Position numbers and translations under genes: made by a program
Part shown: piece by piece, positions 8,002 to 15,191 of the stretch
Position numbering within the stretch: the first letter of the stretch is position 1
Layout: every line of letters starts with the position of its first letter
NCBI GenBank assembly: GCA_013153295.1
Contig: JAADEV010000118.1
Location: forward strand, 1-31,445
Origin: Aquificota bacterium
GTDB lineage: Bacteria > Aquificota > Aquificia > Aquificales > Hydrogenothermaceae
Direction of reading: 5' to 3'
DNA: 31,445 nucleotides
Notes under the pieces: model-generated
What the model was told of the DNA's origin: nothing
The model's input: the letters and a program-made list of their open reading frames with translations, nothing else
Database searches by the model: none

Positions 8002-9188
8002 TATTTAAAGTTTTTCCAGTCCTTAAGTGTGGACAGGTAGGAAACAAGGTCTTTAAGGTCTTTCTCATTTAAAGCAAACGGTGGCATTTTAGACTGTTTC
8101 TTTCCGTTTACCACTATATACCACTGATACATATCGTTGTTTGGGTATGCGTTAAATTTGTCAGGTTTTGCGTATTTGTTGTAATGTCTGTTTAGGTTAA
8201 GGTTTCTGATAACCACATCATTTGGGTTTACTATTGATTCCTTTAGATACACTGGGTTAGCTATACCACCTATGTTAGACAGGTCTGGTGCCATTCCCAG
8301 TGGGGCTGTTTGCTGGTCGTCAAACCTGTGGCAACCTGCACAGCCGTTTTGGACTGCTAATTTTTTACCCCTTACAGGGTCGCCGATTTTTCCAAGTGGG
8401 TATCCCCAAGACAGATAGCTGAGATACTCTTTATCCAACGGATACTTATCCAGTTTTATAAACTTCCATCTGGAAAGGGATTTATTACCGTCCCTTTCAT
8501 ACTGGTCTCCGTCCCATACTGCAAATGCTATAGGAACAAGCCCTGCTTTTAGGTCTGTGTTATCTGTCTCTAAAGGTCTTTTTACAACTGCTACCCACTC
8601 TTTACTGTTGTTGTTGTATTTCATCTCTATCTGAACAGGCTCTTTTATTTCTGTTAATGAACCGAACCCCTCTGAGATAAATGATTTTTGGTAATCCTTC
8701 CCTGCTACAACCTTCTGCAGGTAAACAACTACAGGGTGGTTTTCGTCCCCCATTCCTATGTAAGGTAGGGTTTTACCTTTTCCAAACTCAGTTGGGAATT
8801 CTACACTTACCCCGTCAGCAAACTTGTCTGTGTCGTATACAGGTTGGACAGATGGGGTGTTGTCCTTCCAGCGGATATAGACGGCTATCTCTTTATCGTT
8901 GTAAGCCACTTTTACTGTAGCCTTTTTTAGCTCCTTTTTAGGTATAAGGCTGTTTGCCTTTTTGTCGTTTAGCCTTACTGATATTTGTGGGTATAGGGAT
9001 ACTTCCTTTCCTTTTATACCTTCCCACAGCTTGTTGTTAGGGTCTGATGGTATTGCCCCTTTTGTATACTTGGCATTTATCACTTCCCTGTTGTTAAAAT
9101 CCTTCAGCCCTTCTTCTGAGGCTACTGCAGATACGGACAGGGTCAGGCAACAGGCACCAAGTATAGCTGTTTTTATAAACCTTTTCAT
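8001..9188 (-). CDS. EB_dh-type haem-b gamma subunit fused to monohaem cytochrome c
   Basis: This 395-aa periplasmic electron-transfer subunit of the type II molybdoenzyme opens with a Sec signal peptide (1-24, ending AVASEE). Residues about 35-250 match the ethylbenzene-dehydrogenase-related gamma domain (SerC/DdhC/EbdC/ClrC family): IAVYIRW, DGVSVEFP, YIGMGDENHP (Met146 is a candidate haem b ligand) and AFAVWDGDQYERDGNKSLS. Residues about 268-395 form a class I cytochrome c with CAGCH at 283-287 and a likely axial Met368 in SKMPPF. Known gamma subunits usually carry only haem b, so this fusion supplies a built-in c-type exit or entry. AGGAGG precedes the ATG. The next gene starts in a TAATG overlap at its stop. 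Confidence 0.88.
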   Translation of the reverse strand: MKRFIKTAILGACCLTLSVSAVASEEGLKDFNNREVINAKYTKGAIPSDPNNKLWEGIKGKEVSLYPQISVRLNDKKANSLIPKKELKKATVKVAYNDKEIAVYIRWKDNTPSVQPVYDTDKFADGVSVEFPTEFGKGKTLPYIGMGDENHPVVVYLQKVVAGKDYQKSFISEGFGSLTEIKEPVQIEMKYNNNSKEWVAVVKRPLETDNTDLKAGLVPIAFAVWDGDQYERDGNKSLSRWKFIKLDKYPLDKEYLSYLSWGYPLGKIGDPVRGKKLAVQNGCAGCHRFDDQQTAPLGMAPDLSNIGGIANPVYLKESIVNPNDVVIRNLNLNRHYNKYAKPDKFNAYPNNDMYQWYIVVNGKKQSKMPPFALNEKDLKDLVSYLSTLKDWKNFK

Positions 9189-9224
9189 TACTTTCCTCCT
9201 TCCTTCAGTTTTTAAGGGGGAAGG

Positions 9225-10379
9225 TTAGTGTCCCTCCCCGTTTTCTTCTTTGGCAGGCTGGGTGGCAAAGTATTTAACCCCGTATATACCTTCAGACTTA
9301 GGTGTATGTTTACCTTGTATATACCTTTCATCTATCAGCTTAAAGTATTCTGTTCCCTTTAATCCCTGTTTTGCCGCAATCTCTTGGTAGTAATTTTCAT
9401 CAAGTCTAAACATATCTGCGTGGCTGTAGGCAATTAGTATGTCCATAAGTTCTGAAGGCTCCCCTTTCTGTCTCTTTTCCATCTCTTTTAACAGTGTTTC
9501 CGCCGCTTGGTGGACTTCCTTCCCAAACAGTTTCTCTAAAAACTCCATAGGAATTCTGCCACCTTCTACAGGTTTTCCTTCTTCATCAAACTTAGGTGGT
9601 GATAAAACAGGTGGGACATAGTAAACATTAGGCTGTGTTCCAAAGTCCGGTCTAAGTGGTAATGCCACTTTATACTTGTGAACCAGTTTGTAAACCTGAC
9701 TGTCTTCATCATCTAAGAAGCCTACAAATCTAATTCTACCTACACACTGGTGGGCACAGGCAGGTGGTAATCCTTTCTCTATCCTTGGGAAACAGAATAT
9801 ACATTTTTCAGATTTGGATATTTTAGGGTTAAAGTATATCTTCTTGTATGGGCAACCTGCTATACAGTATCTATAACCTTGACACCTTTCAAGGTCAACA
9901 AGGACTATACCGTCCTGCTCCCTTTTGAATATAGCCTCCCTTGGACAGGCGGCTAAGCAACCGGGGTTTGAACAGTGGTTGCATATCCTTGGTAGGTAGA
10001 AAAAGTAGGAGTTAGGCCAGTCCCCTTCTCCCACATCTTCGTCCCAGTTAGGTCCCCATACTGGGTCTGTGTTCGGTCTGAGTATGTTGTCCTCTGCCTT
10101 TCCAAACAGCTCATCGTGGTTGTAGTCCCACGGCACCCCATAATCCAGAACCATATCTGGGATTATTCCATCTTTCAGGTTTCCATCTTTGTCAAACCCT
10201 CCGCCACTTTCCATCCAGTTCCTTGGGTATCCTGTTCCCGGTTGGGTTTCCACATTGTTCCAATACATATACTCCCTACCGTTTCTGTTTGTCCACTGGG
10301 TTTTACACGCCACTGTGCAGGTCTGACAACCTATACATTTATTTAAATCCATTACCATTGCTAACTGTCTTTTAGCCAT
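9225..10379 (-). CDS. Iron-sulfur beta subunit of type II DMSO-reductase-family enzyme
   Basis: This 384-aa protein matches the NarH/SerB/DdhB/EbdB class. Four Cys groups are seen: C15-C18-C21-C25; C133-C136-C141-C145; C166, Y169, C172, C176 (CQGYRYCIAGC); and C193-C196-C208-C212. In the third group Tyr replaces the second Cys, the arrangement expected for the [3Fe-4S] cluster of this class (Trp in NarH). It should relay electrons between the molybdenum subunit and the haem gamma subunit. It lacks its own signal and is expected to be exported as a Tat passenger. The opening QLAMVMDLNKCIGCQTCTVACK is typical; 384 aa is a normal length for the SerB/EbdB branch and shorter than NarH (about 510). 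It starts 13 bases after the alpha stop, behind GGGAGGT. Confidence 0.9.
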   Translation of the reverse strand: MAKRQLAMVMDLNKCIGCQTCTVACKTQWTNRNGREYMYWNNVETQPGTGYPRNWMESGGGFDKDGNLKDGIIPDMVLDYGVPWDYNHDELFGKAEDNILRPNTDPVWGPNWDEDVGEGDWPNSYFFYLPRICNHCSNPGCLAACPREAIFKREQDGIVLVDLERCQGYRYCIAGCPYKKIYFNPKISKSEKCIFCFPRIEKGLPPACAHQCVGRIRFVGFLDDEDSQVYKLVHKYKVALPLRPDFGTQPNVYYVPPVLSPPKFDEEGKPVEGGRIPMEFLEKLFGKEVHQAAETLLKEMEKRQKGEPSELMDILIAYSHADMFRLDENYYQEIAAKQGLKGTEYFKLIDERYIQGKHTPKSEGIYGVKYFATQPAKEENGEGH

Positions 10380-10392
10380 CTTTTATACCTCC

Positions 10393-13323
10393 CTAAACTT
10401 TCTCTATATCAACAGATGTTGTGTAGGCGTGCTGGTTTCCGTCCCAGTTTCCGCCGAATTTCAGATGACCCCAACCGTCTGACAGCTCAAGTAGGTTTAA
10501 TGGAGATGCTACAACTACATTGTGGGATTTGTATCCTTTGAACATAAATGGTTCCCAGCCGTGTTCTATTATGATGGCGTCTTTTGGACAGGACGGGTAT
10601 ACCTTCGCCATTGCGTAAAACTCCCCAAGGTCGTTGAATACCTTTATCTCGTCCCCGTCTTTTATTCCCTTTTTCTCTGCTATTTCTGGGTTTATCATCA
10701 CATAAGGGACACCCCTCTGTAGCCTTTGTAGTATTGTTGATGTTTTGTAGGTTGAGTGGATTGACCACCTTGCGTGTGGTGTCATAAGAACGAAAGGAAA
10801 TCTCTTTGGTCTTATTGGCTCTTTTGCAGTTGGTAAAGCCGCCCCATACTGTATCCATAAATCGTGGTCAACATAGTAGGTAAGTCTTCCTGATAGGGTT
10901 TCAAACCTTTCAAAAAGGTAAAGGTTGTTTTCAAATGAGTTGTAAGGTTTGTCTGGGTATAAAGGTGATGTTTTTCCAGCTTTTTCGTTTAGCTGTAGGT
11001 ATCCTCCCCTTTTTCTTATTGTCTCTATTGTGTTAGGTTGGAACTGTTCCACATTCTCAAGGGCAAACTCTACAGCATCTTTGTCTGTTCTTATATGTCC
11101 GTGTTGTGTGTATTCGTCAACTAATTTGTCAAGCTCCCTGTAGCCTGTTTTAGAGTGTGTAGGGTCTGGTATTTTTATGTATCTTTCTGGGTTTTTCTCC
11201 CCTTTTGCTTTAGCTTCTTCGTATTTTTTCTTGGCTATCTCCTCTATCTTTTCAACAAGCATTGTGCATATTTCCCAATCAGATTTAGCTTCCCCTACAG
11301 GCTTTAGGTTCTGTGGTGGCTGTGCCATATTTGCGTATCTGTGGTATCCGGGGTTTGTTCTTAAATCCCAAACCTCATACATAGATTTGGCAGGTAGGAC
11401 TATATCAGCCCACTGGGCTGTTGAGTTCATTCTAAAGTCTATATAAGCGAAGAATTTGGCTTTCTTAAGGAATGCCTCTTTGTAGGTATCCCCTTTGTTC
11501 CTTCTAAATCTACTGTCTGCAAATATAAGGAATGTTTCCACTGTGTTCCAGTAAGGTTTCCCGTCCTTCTTTCCTATTGCTTCCTTCCATTTTTCATCTG
11601 TTCCGTAGTTATCAAGCATCTCTTTAACCTTTGAGAGATACTCTTTTTTAGACAGTCCTGTAGCCCTTCTTATATCCTCGTCTGAGTATAGCTTTTCCAC
11701 ATCTTTTACCATTTCACCAAGGACATACTCACTTGTGAAACCTGAGGCAAATCTCTGTTTGTATTTACCTGCAAAACCTGACAGTTTGCCCATTCCAGAA
11801 ATAGACCACTCGTTTTCTGTGTTAAACCCTCCGTATGGTCCCAATCTACCAACTAAGCCGGATATTGAGGCTATAGCCCTCTGGGCTAACATTCCGTTAA
11901 AGTATTTTCCTATTGTGAAGCCCATAGAAATCATAACAACCTTAGGTAAGGCTATATCCTTTGCCAGCTGTTCCACTATAGTTGGGTGAACCCCTGTTAA
12001 CTTCCAAGTTTTGTCAGCTGAAAACTTCCTTGCTTCCTGTTTAAGAAGTTCAAACACCGTTGTTATTTCAACTGTTGAACCGTCTTTCAGTTTTACTTCC
12101 CATCTTCCTTCAAGGGCAGGGTCTATATTCCAGCCTACATCTTTTAGTCTAAGTGTTTTTACAGGTGAACCTTCACAGCCGGGCATAACTGTAAGTTTGT
12201 TGTTTACTGTGTTCCAAGTTAGGAATACCTCGTGTGGGTGGTATTCCCCTTCCTCAGAGTGTTCTTTAAATACCCTGTATGTTTCCTCGTCAAAGAATTC
12301 AGGTGGGTTTTCAAAATCTATATCAGACAGTCTAAGTAGCTTTTTGTTGTCCAGTCTTACAAGGAAAGGTAGGTCTGTAAAGTGTTTTACAAACTTAGGT
12401 TTGTATAGCTTTTTCTGGATTATCTCATCTATAATAGCCATTGCTAAAAAGCCGTCGTATCCAGCTTTTACAGGCACCCATAGGTCTGCGTGGATACAGG
12501 TTGAGTTAAAGTCCGGCGTTATTACTATCTGTTTTGAACCGTTGTATCTACCTTCCCATACAAAGTGGGCATCTGGTATCCTTGTTTTGTTAGGGTCTTG
12601 ACCCCACCAGATATTAACATCTGTTGTGTAGAAAAAGTCGTAGGAACAGCCTATATTACCTTCACCGTATACTACAGACACACCGGGGAACATATCACCA
12701 ACATAAGAGGCTATATAAGGTCTGACTGCCCCAAGTAGTGTCCCAAGTCTCTTCCCTGCGGCACCTCTAATCTCTGTTAACATACCTGCCCCAACGTGTA
12801 TATAAAGCCCTTCAGGACCCTTTTCCAGCATTGTGTTGTAGATATTTTCCGCAATCTCTGTTATAGCCTCGTCCCAGCTAATCCTTTTCCATTTACCTTC
12901 ACCCCTCTTTCCAACCCTTTTTAGGGGGTAAAGTATCCTGTCCTTTTCGTATGTAACCTGTGAGTGTTGGACACCTTTATTACACCCCCTTGGGTTAAAG
13001 TCTGGTATCTTCGGGTTAATTGGGGTGTAGTTTGCCACCTGATTTTCCCTTGTGATAATTCCGTTGTTAACCCAAACATCCCACGCACAGTTTCCTTGGC
13101 AGTTTACACAGTGGTATGCCGTTCCGTGGTCTTCCTTGTTTCCGTAGGTAAATGCAAACTCTTTCCTATACATATTCTCTGTGTAAGATGTGTTCGGATA
13201 GGAGTTCCTTGGGTCTTCTACTATTACCGCTTTATCCTTGGCAAAGGCTGACTTTGTCCCTAAAGCCGTCGCTGTCCCGGAGACAGATAGGGCTTTAAGG
13301 AAATCCCTTCTTGACAGTGCCAT
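10393..13323 (-). CDS. Type II DMSO-reductase-family molybdenum alpha subunit (SerA/DdhA/EbdA/NarG-like)
   Basis: This 976-aa periplasmic Mo-bis-MGD catalytic subunit has a Tat signal, SRRDFLKAL (4-12). The cluster-binding motif H71-C72-x2-C75-x3-C79 ... C114 (HCVNCQGNC, RGCNKG) could use either His71 or Cys72 as first ligand. The segment YVGDMFPGVSVVYG (about 207-220) carries Asp210, at the position of the Mo-ligand Asp of type II enzymes (nitrate, selenate, chlorate reductases; ethylbenzene and dimethylsulfide dehydrogenases). It is followed by beta and then EB_dh gamma genes. Presence of a soluble gamma and absence of a NarI-type membrane subunit argue against membrane nitrate reductase. 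Neighbouring rhodaneses and a YeeE transporter suggest a sulfur substrate; that is inference. A clear ribosome-binding site (AAGGAGGT) precedes the ATG. Confidence 0.88.
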   Translation of the reverse strand: MALSRRDFLKALSVSGTATALGTKSAFAKDKAVIVEDPRNSYPNTSYTENMYRKEFAFTYGNKEDHGTAYHCVNCQGNCAWDVWVNNGIITRENQVANYTPINPKIPDFNPRGCNKGVQHSQVTYEKDRILYPLKRVGKRGEGKWKRISWDEAITEIAENIYNTMLEKGPEGLYIHVGAGMLTEIRGAAGKRLGTLLGAVRPYIASYVGDMFPGVSVVYGEGNIGCSYDFFYTTDVNIWWGQDPNKTRIPDAHFVWEGRYNGSKQIVITPDFNSTCIHADLWVPVKAGYDGFLAMAIIDEIIQKKLYKPKFVKHFTDLPFLVRLDNKKLLRLSDIDFENPPEFFDEETYRVFKEHSEEGEYHPHEVFLTWNTVNNKLTVMPGCEGSPVKTLRLKDVGWNIDPALEGRWEVKLKDGSTVEITTVFELLKQEARKFSADKTWKLTGVHPTIVEQLAKDIALPKVVMISMGFTIGKYFNGMLAQRAIASISGLVGRLGPYGGFNTENEWSISGMGKLSGFAGKYKQRFASGFTSEYVLGEMVKDVEKLYSDEDIRRATGLSKKEYLSKVKEMLDNYGTDEKWKEAIGKKDGKPYWNTVETFLIFADSRFRRNKGDTYKEAFLKKAKFFAYIDFRMNSTAQWADIVLPAKSMYEVWDLRTNPGYHRYANMAQPPQNLKPVGEAKSDWEICTMLVEKIEEIAKKKYEEAKAKGEKNPERYIKIPDPTHSKTGYRELDKLVDEYTQHGHIRTDKDAVEFALENVEQFQPNTIETIRKRGGYLQLNEKAGKTSPLYPDKPYNSFENNLYLFERFETLSGRLTYYVDHDLWIQYGAALPTAKEPIRPKRFPFVLMTPHARWSIHSTYKTSTILQRLQRGVPYVMINPEIAEKKGIKDGDEIKVFNDLGEFYAMAKVYPSCPKDAIIIEHGWEPFMFKGYKSHNVVVASPLNLLELSDGWGHLKFGGNWDGNQHAYTTSVDIEKV

Positions 13324-13347
13324 ATATCTTACCTCCTTTTTGTTTCT

Positions 13348-13848
13348 TTATAGACAACCGCCACCACCACCGGCGGAAGGTGGTTCATACTCTCCCTCGT
13401 CCTCTGGATACCCTTCCTCGTCCCAAGCAAGTATTCCGCCTTTTAGGTTCCTTGCAAAGGGGAATTTCTCAGCACACTTCTGGAAAATCTCAGGGTCTCC
13501 GTCCTTTGAGACGATTATAGTAGGTAGGTATGGGTTTATGTTTGGTAAAGCATCTTCAGGTGTTTTTGTTTCATCACAATCAGGGAAGGGTATAGCCCCG
13601 GGTATATGGGCTTCTGTGTAGTAGTTAAGCTCCTCTTCATCTTCCTCATCTTCGTCCTCTGCTTCATACGGACGGACATCTATTATCTGGACGGTTAGCT
13701 TTGAGTTTCCAAGCATCTCGTAAAGCTCATCAATTGTTATAGGTATCTGTTTCTCAAGCTCTACCTTCACCTTTCCTAAGTGGAGAAGGTATCCTGCAAG
13801 GACTACAATTATCCCTATGTATACCAGTCTTTCCAGTTTAGGGTTCAT
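13348..13848 (-). CDS. Membrane-anchored rhodanese-like protein lacking active-site Cys, with Gly5-Cys-Leu tail
   Basis: The 166-aa product has an N-terminal membrane helix (about 8-24) and a rhodanese-homology domain (about 36-148): ITIDELYEML, IIDVRPYEAE, EAHIPGAIPFP and a C-terminal GGILAWDEEGYP. An acidic insertion (about 63-73) lies inside the domain. Where rhodaneses carry the persulfide Cys (VxYCxxG), this one reads IIVSKDGDPE, so Ser114/Lys115 replace it. The other Cys are C91, C125 and the penultimate C165, in the flexible tail PPSAGGGGGCL. It overlaps the stop of the preceding 47-aa gene as TAATG, behind GGAGGAGAAGAG. A plausible reading is a periplasm-facing sulfur carrier whose reactive Cys is on the tail; this is inference. 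The rhodanese fold call is good. Confidence 0.8.
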   Translation of the reverse strand: MNPKLERLVYIGIIVVLAGYLLHLGKVKVELEKQIPITIDELYEMLGNSKLTVQIIDVRPYEAEDEDEEDEEELNYYTEAHIPGAIPFPDCDETKTPEDALPNINPYLPTIIVSKDGDPEIFQKCAEKFPFARNLKGGILAWDEEGYPEDEGEYEPPSAGGGGGCL

Positions 13849-13991
13849 TACTCTTCTCCTCCTTCAGGGCTAACTTGGGCTGGCTGGGAGACTTTAGCCT
13901 CCAGCTGGGAAATCTGTATTTTCATTCCTATAATGCTGATAACCAAAACCCCTATTGCAACCCAAAAGAGTAATCTTTCAACCTTTCCCAT
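13848..13991 (-). CDS. 47-aa single-pass membrane peptide
   Basis: A 47-aa reading frame starts with ATG at 13991 behind GAGAGG (12-base region upstream) and ends in TAATG shared with the rhodanese-like gene. Translation gives MGKVERLLFWVAIGVLVISI, then IGMKIQISQLEAKV and a Pro/Gly/Glu-rich tail (QPAQVSPEGGEE). Residues about 6-23 form one membrane helix; about 24-35 could be a short amphipathic or coiled segment. It fills almost exactly the 163-base space between the YeeE-like gene and the rhodanese-like gene. Its start and stop signals fit the operon, so it is probably real. No family is recognised; a small subunit or assembly partner of the neighbouring membrane proteins is a guess. Confidence 0.65.
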   Translation of the reverse strand: MGKVERLLFWVAIGVLVISIIGMKIQISQLEAKVSQPAQVSPEGGEE

Positions 13992-14011
13992 CTTTAAACC
14001 TCTCAACTTGT

Positions 14012-15136
14012 TTAGTCATAAACTTCATCAGACTGTTTTTTAGCCTGTAGGAATTTATCCACCTTACCCATATATATCAGGTTGGCTGTTATAACCCCAA
14101 CTGCAAAGTAGGTGGCAGACATTGCCATTGAACCGATTGAAAGTGTTGGGTAGGCAGATATAAACGCCCCTGTTGTGCAACCTCCACCTATCATCGCCCC
14201 AAGGGACAGTAAAATCCCTGCAAAGAACACCAGAACCATTCTAACCACAGGTAGGTTAGACACACCTTGGGCGAAAGCCGGTGGAACAGGGTCAAACTTA
14301 AATGTTCCTGTTAAAATTGCACTGAGTAATGCCCCCGGTAGGACACCGATTATTAACCCTGCGTGCCACAGTATCGTTTCGTTTATCTTTGGAACTACAT
14401 CAAGGGGGTGTCCTATTAGATGGGCTACCCAGCCTACAAATGCCAATGCCCCGCCGGAGAAACCTAAGTATTCACCTTGCATTGTAGCCCAAACTATAAT
14501 CGCCCCTGCCAATATACCTGATATAGCCCAGTGCCACTCTTTTTTCCACAAGGACTGGTTTTGGGACTGTTCCTGTTCCATCTTTTTGGCAGGGTCAAAC
14601 CAGTCTGCCACAAGGGCAAGTATTATAAACAATACCCCCCATACAACTGCCAAAGCCCCGTAGGATATTCCAAGGACACCGTATAGTGTTAGTTTTTCCT
14701 TTGTCCCTAATATCCCAACCTCAACAAGCCAAGGCTTTAGCTGGGCGTAAATCAGTATTCCTATTACCAGTCCAATAACCCCAGCTAAGGATATAAACTT
14801 ACCTGCCCCAACCCTTGCTACACAAGTTCCGGGACAGAACCCTGCTGTAGCCATCGCTATACCAAACATAAAGCCCCCTATAAGGTGGGCTATTCCCATA
14901 TATGGCATTATCCTTGGTATTAGATTAAGGTCGGTGGCTATACCAAATATATCGGCAGTGCCGTATACGATAGAGGCTGTGGCAATGGCTATAAAGGCAA
15001 ACTTCATTATTTTCAGGTCTCTCATAAGTAGCATTCCTTCAACCCTTGAGTATCTAATAGCCCCTACCCTGTGTAAAACTACACCGAACAGAAACCCTGT
15101 TAGTAATCCAAGTAGCAGGTGTCCTGTATGTTCCAT
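14012..15136 (-). CDS. YeeE/YedE-family sulfur-compound transporter
   Basis: This 374-aa polytopic membrane protein has about nine hydrophobic helices in two related halves. It matches the YeeE/YedE (TsuA-type) family, whose studied members import thiosulfate or related sulfur species through a chain of conserved Cys. Seen: the first-half motif GFCPGTCVARVGAGK (C101, C105) and the second-half motif IGGGCTTGAFISAYPTLSIGSM (C320), both hallmarks of the family and both in one polypeptide. AAGGAGG precedes the ATG. It lies between the secreted rhodanese and the small membrane peptide, so it probably moves sulfane sulfur or thiosulfate across the membrane for this system. No TusA gene follows it here, unlike many yeeE loci. 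Confidence 0.88.
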   Translation of the reverse strand: MEHTGHLLLGLLTGFLFGVVLHRVGAIRYSRVEGMLLMRDLKIMKFAFIAIATASIVYGTADIFGIATDLNLIPRIMPYMGIAHLIGGFMFGIAMATAGFCPGTCVARVGAGKFISLAGVIGLVIGILIYAQLKPWLVEVGILGTKEKLTLYGVLGISYGALAVVWGVLFIILALVADWFDPAKKMEQEQSQNQSLWKKEWHWAISGILAGAIIVWATMQGEYLGFSGGALAFVGWVAHLIGHPLDVVPKINETILWHAGLIIGVLPGALLSAILTGTFKFDPVPPAFAQGVSNLPVVRMVLVFFAGILLSLGAMIGGGCTTGAFISAYPTLSIGSMAMSATYFAVGVITANLIYMGKVDKFLQAKKQSDEVYD

Positions 15137-15165
15137 TCCTTGATACCTCCTTACTGCTGTAGGAA

Positions 15166-15183
15166 AGGGGGCGTTAGCCCCCT
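15166..15183 (-). repeat. GC-rich intergenic hairpin between rhodanese and YeeE-like genes
   Basis: A perfect 7-bp inverted repeat (AGGGGGC / GCCCCCT, 4-base loop) lies between the rhodanese stop and the yeeE-like ribosome-binding site. In the reading direction (- strand) it is followed by only a short U-stretch (UUUCC), so complete termination is unlikely. A partial terminator or an mRNA 3'-end stabiliser that raises rhodanese expression over the downstream genes is more plausible. It resembles the hairpin at 2623-2639 in size and sequence (AGGGG core). Confidence 0.5.
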
Positions 15184-15191
15184 AAGTTAGG

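Noticed and set aside
10393..13323. Membrane-bound nitrate reductase NarG
   Set aside because: No NarI-type cytochrome b subunit follows, the beta subunit is short like SerB/EbdB, and an EB_dh-type periplasmic gamma subunit is present. It belongs to the same superfamily branch but not to NarGHI.
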